DNA of 64,000 nucleotides from Methylocystis sp. KS32 (GTDB taxonomy: Bacteria; Pseudomonadota; Alphaproteobacteria; Rhizobiales; Beijerinckiaceae). The notes below the pieces were generated by a model. It did not search any database. It saw only the letters and a program-made list of their open reading frames with translations, and was not told the DNA's origin. Both the position numbers and the translations under genes were made by a program. Positions 49,944 through 58,814 of this stretch are shown one piece after another (within the stretch, counting starts at the first letter, position 1; the number at the start of each line of letters is the position of its first letter). The stretch covers positions 310,001 through 374,000 of the forward strand of contig PHSQ01000001.1 of the NCBI GenBank assembly GCA_002862095.1, in the 5' to 3' direction.

Positions 49944-52900
49944 CTAAGCGCTTTTCAGCCCATCGCCGTTGATGCGCCCCAAGCCGTTGGGCGTGCGCGG
50001 CGCGGGAACGACAAAGAGGGGTCTTTCGCGCACCAATTTGACGATCGCGGCGAAATCCAGCTTGCCGGAACCGAGCAGGGGCATTTGTTCGACAATCATG
50101 ACCTCTGCCGGAATCATGAGGTCGGCGGCGCCCTTCGTTTTGGCGTAAACTTGGAAGTCCGCGCGCGTGGAGCCTTTGTGTTCGGTTGCGAGAACGATGC
50201 GTTCGCCCTTGCGCGTATCGGTTTCCGTGACGGCGGCGGATAGCGCGTTGGGCCACAACTCCGCCGCGAGCGCCTCGACCGCGGCGAGCGACACCATCTC
50301 GCCGCCGATCTTCGCGAAGCGCTTGGCGCGCCCCTTGATCGACACGAAACCGCGGTCGTCGATGGAGACGATGTCGCCGGTGTCGTGCCAGCCCTCCGCC
50401 GGCGGTTGCAGCGCGCCGGGATTATCCGCCTTGAGATAACCAAGCATCACATTGGGCCCGCGCACCAGCAGCCGGCCCGCGCCCGCGACGCCGGGAACGG
50501 GCTCCAGCCGGGCCTCGATTCCGGGCATCAATCGTCCAACGGTTCCGAACTTGTTGAACATGGGCGTGTTGAGCGCGAGCACGGGAGCCGTCTCGGTGAC
50601 GCCATACCCTTCCAGAATGCGAACGCCGAATTTCTCGCTCCATGCAGCGCGGGTCGCTTCCTTGACGGGCTCGGCGCCAGCGATGACGTAACGTATCGAG
50701 CGGAAATCGTATGGGTTGGCGGTGCGGGCGTAACCGCTCAAAAACGTGTCCGTGCCAAACAGAATCGTCGCATTGGAGCCGTAAACCAACTCCGGCACGA
50801 TGCGATAATGCAGCGGCGAAGGATAAAGATAGATCGGCACGCCAGAGACGATTGGCAGCACAAAGCCGACCGTCAGACCGAAGCAATGGAAGATCGGCAG
50901 CACGTTGAACACTTTGTCGCCACGGCCGAAGTCTATCCGCGCCGCCGCCTGCGCGGCGTTCGCCAGCATGTTTCGATGCGAGAGCACGACGCCCTTGGGC
51001 GTTCCCTCCGAACCCGACGTAAAGAGGATCGCCGCAGGCTCGTCCGGCGAGCGCCGGGCGAGTGGGCGTCGATGGGCGAGAAAGGCCCGCAACTTGTCTC
51101 CAAGCGTGACGCTGTCGCGCAAATCCTCAAGATAAATCAGCCGAATTTCCGCGCCAAGCAGTTCGACAAGCCTTTCGAGCTTGGCCTTCTCGACAAAAGT
51201 TCGCGACGTCACGACGGTCCGCGCGCCCGCGGCCTTCAATCCGGAGAGCATGTTCGCCGCCCCGGCGGTGAAATTCATCATGGCCGGCACGCAGCCCGCC
51301 GAAGAGAGAGCGAGCAGAGCGACGCCCGCCGCGTTGGCGTTGGGCATCATCAGGCCGACGGCTTCTCCGGGACTGGCGTGAGGAGCAAGTTTTTCGCCGA
51401 GAACCCGCGCGCCAATCAGCAGCTTGCGATAGCTCAGCTTGCCCGCCACAGGATCCTCCAGCGCAACGCGAGAATAACCGTGTTCCTTCGCGGCTCGAGC
51501 AGTCGCCTCGAACAGGGTCTTGCGGGTATCGGTGGTGCGGAAGATGAGTTCGGACATTGTATGATACAGGGCGGCCCCCGCCGCCTGACGGCGGGCCTTG
51601 CCCCTCAGGGCGTCGTCGACGGTCAGGCCCACGGGCTCCAGCGCCGTCAGCGTGAATTTTGGAAACCAGCGTCGCCTAACTTGAGTCCTCGACAGTCTCG
51701 AAAAAACCGTGGCTTCCGGTCCTTCGATCCTCACCGGGACCACCATCGCCCCCGATTTTTCGGCGATGAGCCCCGCGCCGTCATACACCTTCATCAGGGT
51801 TCCGGTGACGGTGAGCCTTCCCTCGGGAAAGATCACGAGAGTTTCACCGTTCTTGACGAGATTGACGAGCGCTCTCGTTGCCATTGGCTTGGCGGGATCG
51901 AGCGGCGCCGCGCGCACCAGGCGCAAAAACGGCTTCACCCACCATGCCGAGGCAATGGTGTAATCGATCGCGAAGACCGGATTTCGGGGCAGAACGGCGA
52001 GCGCGAGCGCCGCGTCGAGAAAGCTGACGTGATTAAGGGCGACGATCGCGTTGGAACCCGCCTTTTCAAAATTCTCCAGCCCTTTCGCTTCGAGCCGATG
52101 AAACAGGGTGAAGAAGATGAACAGGAAGTCGCGCAGCGGAGAGGCGACCACCGCCGTGATGATCCAGAACGCGCCCAGCCCGGCCACAAGGCCAAGGCCA
52201 ACAAAGAGAGACCAGACGGGGGCGCCCTGATCCTGAAGCGCGGCGATGACCATTCCTCCGCCCACCATGAAGGCCGCGTTCAGCACATTCGCCGCGGCGA
52301 TGACGCGCGCCCGCCGCCGTGGCGGAGAAAAGGCCTGCAACGCGGCGAAAGCGGGCACGACCATGAGGCCCCCCGCCGCCGATAGCAGGGCGAGGTCGAT
52401 GGCGGCGCGCATCGCGGCGCCTTGGGCGAAATATTCCGCCGGAGCGAGCAACCCCTCCGCAACAGCCACGGGATGAAGGGCAAGAACGGCGCCGAGATCG
52501 AGCGCGACGAGCGCGATGATCGCGGCTCCGGCCGCGGCGGGAAGGAGCACGATCCGGCCGCGAAGCAGAAAAGCCGCGATGGCTGAGCCGAAAGCGATAG
52601 CGATGGCGAAAACGGCCAGATGGATCGTCACCACTGGCTCCGAGCCATGAAACGTCTGTGTGACGAGCGGCGGCAGCAGCGACATGGCGACGGCGCCGAT
52701 GAGCCAGAAAATGCTCGTGACGATCGCGAGGCGCCACAGCGTTTCGTCGCGGCGCAATTCGGCCAGCAACCGCCAGCTCGAGCGGAGGAAGTTGCGGTCG
52801 ATCGGCAGTTCTGGCGCGGCGCGCGGCGTCGAAGGAATGAACCATGCGGCGGCATAGGCTGCGATGGCGAAGCCCATCATGCCGACGGCGAGATATAGGA

Positions 52901-53405
52901 TGTCTCCGCCGCCTCGCATTGCCAAGCCGCCCGCGATCGTGCCCGAGAGAATTGCAAGAAATGTCGCTCCCTCAACCATCGCATTGCCGGCGGGCAATTC
53001 GTGCCGCGAGAGACAGTCGGGCAGTATCCCGTATTTAATCGGGGCGAATAGCGCGCCGAGCGCGCCAAAGAGGAACAACGCCAGGAACAGCAATTCGAGC
53101 GAGCCGAGCCAAAAGCCGGCGACCGCCACGGCTGCGGCCGCGATTTCGACGAGCTTAAGCCGCCTCGCGACCAGCGCCTTGTCGTATTTGTCGGCAAGCT
53201 CGCCGCCGAGGGCGGATAGAATGAAATAGGGGGCCATAAGCGTCGCCCCGGCCACGGTCACGAGAGAAGCGCCGTGGTCTCCGCCAATCTTGAACAGGAT
53301 GAAAAGAACGAGGGCGTTTTTTAGAAAATTATCGTTGAACGCCGCAAAGAACTGACACCAGAAAAGAGGTGCGAAGCGGCGCGTCGCGATGAGCGGCTTT
53401 GACAT
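49944..53405 (-). CDS. MFS + acyltransferase + acyl-ACP synthetase fusion (Aas/LplT type)
   Basis: The 1153-residue protein has three parts. Residues 1-~425 are an LplT-like MFS lysophospholipid flippase (FFAAFNDNFLKNALVLF near 20). About 430-640 is a PlsC acyltransferase, with NHVSFLD near 458-464 and IFPEGRLTVTG further on. About 650-1153 is an AMP-dependent acyl-ACP/CoA synthetase (FTSGSEGTPKGVVLSHRN, YGVTETAPVL, DTGDIVSID). Together they would bring lysophospholipid inward and re-acylate it. In E. coli LplT and Aas are separate genes. The start is ATG 53403-53405. Confidence 0.92.
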   Translation of the reverse strand: MSKPLIATRRFAPLFWCQFFAAFNDNFLKNALVLFILFKIGGDHGASLVTVAGATLMAPYFILSALGGELADKYDKALVARRLKLVEIAAAAVAVAGFWLGSLELLFLALFLFGALGALFAPIKYGILPDCLSRHELPAGNAMVEGATFLAILSGTIAGGLAMRGGGDILYLAVGMMGFAIAAYAAAWFIPSTPRAAPELPIDRNFLRSSWRLLAELRRDETLWRLAIVTSIFWLIGAVAMSLLPPLVTQTFHGSEPVVTIHLAVFAIAIAFGSAIAAFLLRGRIVLLPAAAGAAIIALVALDLGAVLALHPVAVAEGLLAPAEYFAQGAAMRAAIDLALLSAAGGLMVVPAFAALQAFSPPRRRARVIAAANVLNAAFMVGGGMVIAALQDQGAPVWSLFVGLGLVAGLGAFWIITAVVASPLRDFLFIFFTLFHRLEAKGLENFEKAGSNAIVALNHVSFLDAALALAVLPRNPVFAIDYTIASAWWVKPFLRLVRAAPLDPAKPMATRALVNLVKNGETLVIFPEGRLTVTGTLMKVYDGAGLIAEKSGAMVVPVRIEGPEATVFSRLSRTQVRRRWFPKFTLTALEPVGLTVDDALRGKARRQAAGAALYHTMSELIFRTTDTRKTLFEATARAAKEHGYSRVALEDPVAGKLSYRKLLIGARVLGEKLAPHASPGEAVGLMMPNANAAGVALLALSSAGCVPAMMNFTAGAANMLSGLKAAGARTVVTSRTFVEKAKLERLVELLGAEIRLIYLEDLRDSVTLGDKLRAFLAHRRPLARRSPDEPAAILFTSGSEGTPKGVVLSHRNMLANAAQAAARIDFGRGDKVFNVLPIFHCFGLTVGFVLPIVSGVPIYLYPSPLHYRIVPELVYGSNATILFGTDTFLSGYARTANPYDFRSIRYVIAGAEPVKEATRAAWSEKFGVRILEGYGVTETAPVLALNTPMFNKFGTVGRLMPGIEARLEPVPGVAGAGRLLVRGPNVMLGYLKADNPGALQPPAEGWHDTGDIVSIDDRGFVSIKGRAKRFAKIGGEMVSLAAVEALAAELWPNALSAAVTETDTRKGERIVLATEHKGSTRADFQVYAKTKGAADLMIPAEVMIVEQMPLLGSGKLDFAAIVKLVRERPLFVVPAPRTPNGLGRINGDGLKSA

Positions 53406-53685
53406 GGGAGAGATCCGTCGCATCAAGCGGGGAGATAGCCGCGAAGCTTCGCCGATTAACTTTAAGGATCGGTTGCCTCAACGGCGGCTGGACTGAGGTC
53501 GTCAAGGTTATTAGGGCGGCGGCGGTGAAGAAGGAGGCCCAGGATTGCGCCGCATATTGGGGGCTGCGATTGGTGTTTGCGGGCGACGGAATTCGGCGCC
53601 CTTAAATCCGAGGGGGCTTCGATGAGGGTCACCAGACGAGCGGTAGAGGGGATCGTTAAGCGCACAGACAGTCAAACGCCCTCCT
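53406..53685. other. intergenic spacer between aas-type gene and tetR operators
   Basis: About 280 bases. A 68-codon plus-strand frame (53399-53605) exists but has no ribosome site or recognisable motif. I see no RNA gene or hairpin. The aas promoter should lie in the left part. Confidence 0.3.
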
Positions 53686-53754
53686 ATGAACATAGTTCAT
53701 TCATTGATAGCGTGAAATTGAGTTCCGTTCAAGAACATAATGAACTACGTTCAT
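53686..53754. promoter_or_regulatory. twin palindromic operator upstream of tetR
   Basis: ATGAAC-N3-GTTCAT occurs twice, at 53686-53700 and 53740-53754, 54 bases apart. A third partial symmetry, GTTCAAGAAC, lies between them at 53727-53736. The second copy ends 13 bases before the ATG of the TetR gene. Paired exact 15-bp palindromes in this position are typical of TetR-family autoregulation. Confidence 0.7.
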
Positions 53755-53767
53755 TAAATGTGCGCTG

Positions 53768-54403
53768 ATGGGCCCCTGGAGGATCGAATTCTTGAGCGGA
53801 TCAAAAGACAAGAGCGCGACGAGGCGCGAGAATCTCCGCGAGAGGCTGTTAGACGCGGCCGAAGTCGTCATCGGCGACAAGGGCCTGTCCGCCCTGAAAG
53901 CGCGCGACCTGGCCGAAAGGGCCGGCTGCGCTCTCGGCGCCATCTACACCGCGTTCCACGATCTCGACGAACTGATCCTGCAGGTCAACGCGCGCACGCT
54001 CTCCCAACTGGAACAAGCCCTGGCGACGCCTCACGAAGTTCCCAAAAAGAAAAAAGAGTTGCGACGTCTCGCGCTCGGCTATCTTCATTACGCGCGAGCT
54101 AACGAGCCGCGATGGCGCGCGCTGTTCGAGCATAGGATGCCGCCGGGAAAGCCGCTGCCCAATTGGTACGCCGATGAACGAAGCCGTCTGTTCATGCTGC
54201 TCGAAGCCCCTTTGGCGCGACTGCTGCCCCATGGAGACGCCGAATCGAGGCGACTGAAAGCGCGAATGCTGTTTTCGGCAGTGCATGGAATAACCGTGCT
54301 CGGACTCGAGGAAAAATTAGCGCCGACGCCCGAGGCCGCGCTCGATGGCCAATTGTCCGATTTCATGGATATTTTCCTGCGTGGCCTGAACGACGGCGGC
54401 TGA
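53768..54403 (+). CDS. TetR-family transcription regulator
   Basis: The protein has 211 residues. The N-terminal helix-turn-helix runs about 20-65 (LRERLLDAAEVVIGDKGL, LAERAGCALGAIYTAFHDLDEL), and the ligand domain includes LHYARANEPRWRALFEH, the TetR C-terminal WHG-like type. The start is either ATG 53768, which has no ribosome site, or TTG 53792, which has GGAGG nine bases upstream. Two exact palindromes precede it and probably mediate autoregulation. The downstream TauE gene (42-base gap) is a likely target. Confidence 0.9.
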   Translation: MGPWRIEFLSGSKDKSATRRENLRERLLDAAEVVIGDKGLSALKARDLAERAGCALGAIYTAFHDLDELILQVNARTLSQLEQALATPHEVPKKKKELRRLALGYLHYARANEPRWRALFEHRMPPGKPLPNWYADERSRLFMLLEAPLARLLPHGDAESRRLKARMLFSAVHGITVLGLEEKLAPTPEAALDGQLSDFMDIFLRGLNDGG

Positions 54404-54445
54404 CGCCGCTCTTGTCATTTATGCTCCGGCTTGAGATAGCAGGCC

Positions 54446-55186
54446 ATGATCGACTTTCTTATCTTCCTAGTTGGCGCCTGGGCCGGGGCGCAAAACGCGC
54501 TCGCGGGAGGTGGCTCCTTTCTGATCCTCCCGACTCTGATGTTCTCGGGCATGGACGCGCGCGCGGCCAACATCACCTCCTGCGTCGCGCTGTTTCCGGC
54601 CCAGGTCGCCACTGGTTGGACGGGGCGGGCTCTGGCGTCCGGCGCGAATGGATTGTCTCTGCGAGCGCTGTTTGCAATCAGTATCGTCGGAGGCGCGATC
54701 GGAGCCGTTATTCTGTTGATAACCCCTTCATCCTTTTTCGCGCATCTCGTTCCCTGGCTCGTGCTGTTCGCAACCGTCATCTTCGCCTGGGGCAGCTTCT
54801 TTCGCAAAGCCACCGAGGAGCCGCGACACATGAGCGCGCGCGCCGCCGCGGCGTCGCAGTTTCTGATTTCCGTCTATGGCGGCTATTTCGGCGGCGGCAT
54901 CGGCTTTCTGATGGTCGCGGCCTTGACCATGGCCGGCCAAAATGTCCGCACCGCAAGCGCCACGAAAAACGTGCTGGCGGGGGTGATGAACGCCGCCGCC
55001 GCGCTCATCTTCCTTTTCGCGCCGGACCTCCATTGGAGCCAGGCGGCGCTGACCTCTGCGGGCGCCATCCTCGGCGGCGTGCTGGGAGCGAAACTCCTTC
55101 ACCATCTCGACGAGAGGATCTTGCGCCTTTTCGTCGTCACCATAGGCGTCGCGCTGACGATCGGGTTGTTTTACAGAGCCTCTTGA
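54446..55186 (+). CDS. TauE/SafE-family membrane exporter
   Basis: The 246-residue protein has about eight membrane helices in two inverted halves. The paired family motif appears as GAQNALAGGGSFLILPTL near residue 14 and GGYFGGGIGFLMVAAL near 137. Members export sulfite, sulfoacetate or other organic sulfur anions. The ligand here is unknown. It follows the TetR gene at 42 bases in the same direction and may be under its control. Confidence 0.9.
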   Translation: MIDFLIFLVGAWAGAQNALAGGGSFLILPTLMFSGMDARAANITSCVALFPAQVATGWTGRALASGANGLSLRALFAISIVGGAIGAVILLITPSSFFAHLVPWLVLFATVIFAWGSFFRKATEEPRHMSARAAAASQFLISVYGGYFGGGIGFLMVAALTMAGQNVRTASATKNVLAGVMNAAAALIFLFAPDLHWSQAALTSAGAILGGVLGAKLLHHLDERILRLFVVTIGVALTIGLFYRAS

Positions 55187-55301
55187 CCCTCCTTGCGGCG
55201 AGCCGCCGCAACCTCATCGTGCTTACACAAAATTAAGCTCCAACGTACAAACTCGATTTCGGGAGAACCGGCCCACACAGCCCGCCGCCCAGAGAGGTTG
55301 C

Positions 55302-55922
55302 ATGAGAGATCAAGCCGTAAAGGAAGTTCCTTTGTTCTCTCTGAGGGAGGATCGTCCCGATGACCGGGCGCTCGGCGTCTTGAAAAATTGGGCCCGGGAT
55401 TTCCTGATGAGCGACCATCCCGAGCTTGGCCGAGATGGGAACGTCTGTCCCTTCACCTCCTTTGGAGCGCGCATCGACACGCTGCGATTTGGCGTCAGCG
55501 AGGCCAGGCCTGATGACTATGAACGCGTGCGAAGCGAACTGCTGAAAGCCTTCGCTCAATTCGAGGACATTCCCCATCCTCCCAAAATGGGCGTCTACCG
55601 GGCTATTCTCGTCGCCTTCCCCAATTGCACGACCGCCGAAGGGATCGCGACCTTGGCGCGCGCCCAAAAGAGCCTTCGCCTGACCTCCTTCCTGCGCGCG
55701 CGCATGATCGGCGTTTTTTACCCCGACGCGCCGGAGCCGGGCCTGTGGAACGAGCGCTTCCGACCCCTGCGGGCGCCGATACCCTTGGTCGCCATCCGCT
55801 CGCTCGTCGCCGCCGACGCCGCCTTCGTCATGCGCCATCCGCTGCTGGCTTTCTCGTATCTCTATAATTTTCCGCTCGTGGGGGCTCGGCTGCTGGCCGA
55901 GCGAGCCTTACGCAGGGCTTGA
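55302..55922 (+). CDS. DUF6875-like protein of unknown function
   Basis: The 206-residue soluble protein has VLKNWARDFLMSDHPELGRDGNVCPFT near residue 26 as its most distinctive segment. I associate the HPELGR-x-G-x-VCPF pattern with DUF6875, from memory only. The C-terminal part has a moderately hydrophobic stretch (HPLLAFSYLYNFPLVGARLL). It lies two bases before the CelD-like gene and is probably co-translated with it. Confidence 0.7.
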   Translation: MRDQAVKEVPLFSLREDRPDDRALGVLKNWARDFLMSDHPELGRDGNVCPFTSFGARIDTLRFGVSEARPDDYERVRSELLKAFAQFEDIPHPPKMGVYRAILVAFPNCTTAEGIATLARAQKSLRLTSFLRARMIGVFYPDAPEPGLWNERFRPLRAPIPLVAIRSLVAADAAFVMRHPLLAFSYLYNFPLVGARLLAERALRRA

Positions 55923-55924
55923 AC

Positions 55925-57175
55925 ATGAGCCTGGCTCACCATCGCTCGGAAAAGGAAGGGGCCGCCGCCGCGCCGAGGGGACCGACGGCGACGCTTCCCC
56001 AAACCCGTGTCGGAGCGTCCTGTGACATTTCGGTCGTCCGCGATCGCGCGGGCTTCGACGCTCTGGCGGACGAATGGGACGACCTGTTCGACCGGGCGGC
56101 GAGGCCCGAGCATATTTTTCAGAACCATCGATGGCTGAGTTGCTGGGCCGATCATTTTCTCGAAGATGCATGCGGCCTGCGCATCATCCTGGGCCGATCG
56201 AACGGCCGGCTGGCGATGGTGTGGCCGCTTGTCGTCTCGGTCAATTCATGCCGCCTTACCGAATTGAGGTGGATGGGCGAACCGGTCAGCCAGTATGGCG
56301 ACGCATTGTCGGAGCCCGCAGCGCAATCGCAGCAATTGTTGACGCTTGGATGGCGGGCGCTCCGCGCTTTGGGCGCCGACGTCGCTCTATTGCGGAAAAC
56401 CCGCCGCGACTCCAATGTCGGCGAAATTCTCTCCCGAGAGGCGAACGCTTGCGAAGCCGCCGAAGCGCCTTTCGCGCTTTTTGCGGGCAAATCCAGCTTC
56501 GAGGAAGCGTTTTCGCGACGCTCCGCCAAAACCAAATCCTCGCGCCGCAGATTGTTGCGACGGCTGCAGGAGACGGGCTCCATTTTCTTTTGCTCGGGGG
56601 CTCGTTCCCCCGAGTCGCAAAGCCTGATTCGCGCCGCTTTTTCGATGAAGCGGCGCTGGCTGCTCCGGCGCGGACTCTTTTCCGCGCCGATCGAAAGCGA
56701 CGCGATGCTGTCCTTCTTTCTCGATTTCGCCGGGCGGGCGCCGCAGGGTGTCGAGACCCTTGTCGACGCCATCATCCGCGACGGCGCTCCGGTTTCAGTC
56801 GGCGTCACGCTGGCCTGCAAGGGCGCGGGATTTGGCCATCTGCTCGCGCATGAACCGTCCTGCGAAAAGCAGGGGGTCGGATTGCTCCTTGCCGATCATG
56901 TCATGAAAAGCTGTTTCGAACGCGGCCTGACCCATTATGACATGCTTGCGCCTTATGACGCCTATAAGGCGGAATGGGCGAGCGCGGCCGCGCCAGTGGC
57001 GGATTATGTCGCGGGCTTCACCGCTCCGGGGAGACTATTCGCCTTTGCCTGGCGCAGCGATGTGCGGCAAGGCGTTAAGTCGGTCCTAAAAACCATGCCC
57101 GCATCGGTGGGTCGGTTTGTCTGGCCTTGGGCGCGCAAAATCATCAGCAGGGACGCGCCACACGAGCAGCCGTAG
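55925..57175 (+). CDS. GNAT-family acetyltransferase, CelD/BcsL-like
   Basis: The protein has 416 residues. The pattern VVRDRAGFDALADEWDDLFDRA, then HIFQNHRWLSCWADHFL near residue 60, is typical of the CelD (BcsL)-like acyltransferase family involved in modifying exopolysaccharides. The C-terminal Gcn5-like fold includes VGVTLACKGAGFGHLLAHE and GVGLLLADHVMKSCFERGLTHYDML (read approximately). The start is ATG 55925, two bases after the DUF6875 stop. The target polymer is unknown. Confidence 0.82.
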   Translation: MSLAHHRSEKEGAAAAPRGPTATLPQTRVGASCDISVVRDRAGFDALADEWDDLFDRAARPEHIFQNHRWLSCWADHFLEDACGLRIILGRSNGRLAMVWPLVVSVNSCRLTELRWMGEPVSQYGDALSEPAAQSQQLLTLGWRALRALGADVALLRKTRRDSNVGEILSREANACEAAEAPFALFAGKSSFEEAFSRRSAKTKSSRRRLLRRLQETGSIFFCSGARSPESQSLIRAAFSMKRRWLLRRGLFSAPIESDAMLSFFLDFAGRAPQGVETLVDAIIRDGAPVSVGVTLACKGAGFGHLLAHEPSCEKQGVGLLLADHVMKSCFERGLTHYDMLAPYDAYKAEWASAAAPVADYVAGFTAPGRLFAFAWRSDVRQGVKSVLKTMPASVGRFVWPWARKIISRDAPHEQP

Positions 57176-57190
57176 CCGCCCGTAACGACA

Positions 57191-57784
57191 TCACTTCATC
57201 GCCTTTTCGATTTCCGGCAGCAGCGTGAGCGCGACCGCCTGCGGAGTAAGCGGCCCGACATATTTGTAGGCCACGGTTCCGTCGCCCTTGATGACGAAAG
57301 TCTCCGGAACCCCATACACCCCGAAGTCGATAGCCGTCCGTCCCGTGAGATCGGCGCCGACCGCAGCGTAGGGATCGCCGTCGTCGGTCAGGAATTTCAC
57401 GGCGTTGACCGCTTGGTCCTTATAGGAAAGACCATAAATCCCCACGCCTTTTTCCTTCATCGCCGGGTCGCGCGACAATGCCATCAACGTCTGATGCTCC
57501 TGGTGACAGGGTCCGCACCATGAGGCGAACACATTGACGATGCTCACATGGCCCTGGCGAAGTTCGTCGTCGCTGAAACCAGGAACCCCCGCCAACCCTG
57601 CGACGGCTGGAAGGGTAAAAGGCGGCGTCGGGCGGCCCAGCAATGCGGAAGGCAAGCGCGAGGCGTCGCCCGCGAACAACCGGAGCAAAAACACCGAGGC
57701 GAGCAGGAGGAAAACGCCCAAAGGCAGCAGCCGTAAAAGCGAGCGTTTGGACGGCCTCGCGCCCTGGGCTTGAGGTTCGCTCAC
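57191..57784 (-). CDS. ccmG: periplasmic thiol-disulfide oxidoreductase CcmG/DsbE
   Basis: The 197-residue membrane-anchored thioredoxin-fold protein reduces apocytochrome c thiols. One membrane helix (LLPLGVFLLLASVFLLRLF) precedes the thioredoxin domain with NVFASWCGPCHQEHQTL near residue 92 (CGPC active site) and the cis-Pro in YGVPETFVI near 157. The start is GTG at 57782-57784, overlapping the ccmD stop (GTGA). It is the last gene of ccmC-ccmD-ccmG. Confidence 0.95.
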   Translation of the reverse strand: MSEPQAQGARPSKRSLLRLLPLGVFLLLASVFLLRLFAGDASRLPSALLGRPTPPFTLPAVAGLAGVPGFSDDELRQGHVSIVNVFASWCGPCHQEHQTLMALSRDPAMKEKGVGIYGLSYKDQAVNAVKFLTDDGDPYAAVGADLTGRTAIDFGVYGVPETFVIKGDGTVAYKYVGPLTPQAVALTLLPEIEKAMK

Positions 57785-57933
57785 GCGTCTTCTCCGTCGC
57801 GGTCGCGTAGTTCGGCGAGTTCCGCCAGCAGGCGACGATGCTCGCGCATGATGCGCCAACTCATGCCGCCGACCACCAGAAAAGTCACGGCATAGGCGAG
57901 CAGGATGTATGGCCAGTGCGCGTCTTCGGTCAT
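57781..57933 (-). CDS. ccmD: heme exporter protein CcmD
   Basis: A 50-residue single-helix protein. After MTEDAHW comes one membrane segment (PYILLAYAVTFLVVGGMSW), then a charged helix (MREHRRLLAELAELRDRD). The size, topology and place between ccmC and ccmG identify CcmD, which releases holo-CcmE from the CcmABC complex. It starts 14 bases after ccmC and its stop overlaps the ccmG GTG. Confidence 0.92.
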   Translation of the reverse strand: MTEDAHWPYILLAYAVTFLVVGGMSWRIMREHRRLLAELAELRDRDGEDA

Positions 57934-57947
57934 TCTGTCGCTTTTCC

Positions 57948-58718
57948 CTAGGGCGTCGTCTCCAGCGCGGGGCCGATTTCGCCGGCGCGGATTTGGTTCA
58001 TCGTCAGCCTCGCGATCCTCCGTCGCAATATTTCATTTCGCAGCGCCATGAAATGGAGCGTCAAAAACAGAGCGGAAGCGCCGAGCGCCATCGTCAAAAG
58101 CGGCCAGAGCATCGATCCTGATATGGTGGAGCCGCCCATGCGAAACACGGAGGCCGGCTGGTGCAAAGTGTTCCACCAGTCGACCGAATATTTGATGATC
58201 GGGATGTCGATCAGTCCAACGAGCGTCATGATCGAGGCGATCCGCGCGCCTCGCGGCGTGTCGTCCATGGTTTGGCGGATCGCGACGATGCCGAGATAAA
58301 GCAAAAAGAGCACGAGAAACGAGGTGAGGCGGGCGTCCCACACCCAATAGGTTCCCCACATCGGCTTGCCCCACAACGAGCCTGTGACGAGACACAGAAA
58401 GGTGAAGGCGGCTCCAAGAGGAGCGGCGGTCTTCTGCGCGGCGTCCGCGAGCGGATGGCGCCAGACCAGAACGCCGAGCGAGGCCGAACTCATGACGATA
58501 TAGGCGAACATCGCGAGCCAGGCGGACGGCACGTGAATGTACATGATCCGCACCGTCTCGCCCTGCTGATAGTCGGGCGGCGCCACAAAGAAAGCGCCGA
58601 ACAGACCAACGCCGAGCAATAGCGAAGACGCCCCGACGAGCCATGGCAGCGCTCTGTCCGTGAACGCCATGAAACGCGTGGGATTGAAATAATCGAGGAA
58701 ACTGGCCACGCCGCGCAT
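57948..58718 (-). CDS. ccmC: heme exporter permease CcmC
   Basis: The 256-residue, six-helix membrane protein loads heme onto CcmE. It has the WWD-type motif WGTYWVWDARLTSFLVLF near residue 115 and conserved His in YIHVPSAWLAMFAYIVMSS near 60 and in WWNTLHQPAS near 180. The start is ATG 58716-58718 behind AAGGAG, which is close to the ATG; a TTG nine codons upstream or the ATG at MAFTDRALPW are alternatives. ccmA and ccmB, normally upstream, are absent. Confidence 0.95.
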   Translation of the reverse strand: MRGVASFLDYFNPTRFMAFTDRALPWLVGASSLLLGVGLFGAFFVAPPDYQQGETVRIMYIHVPSAWLAMFAYIVMSSASLGVLVWRHPLADAAQKTAAPLGAAFTFLCLVTGSLWGKPMWGTYWVWDARLTSFLVLFLLYLGIVAIRQTMDDTPRGARIASIMTLVGLIDIPIIKYSVDWWNTLHQPASVFRMGGSTISGSMLWPLLTMALGASALFLTLHFMALRNEILRRRIARLTMNQIRAGEIGPALETTP

Positions 58719-58814
58719 GCTCCTTGAGATCGCGCCCCGCCTCAAACATTCCGCCGACCGGAGCGCCGCGTAACGGCCCCTCGGTCGGCGATGATTTTGG
58801 AACCGGAGCCGCGA

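Noticed and set aside
50385..52385. A 666-codon open frame on the plus strand
   Set aside because: It lies fully antisense to the Aas-type fusion, whose three domains are intact. Its composition (Arg, His, Gln-rich) is that of a GC-rich shadow frame.
53686..53754. LexA boxes upstream of tetR
   Set aside because: GAAC/GTTC elements are present, but as inverted palindromes with 3-base spacing and not as direct repeats with 7-base spacing.
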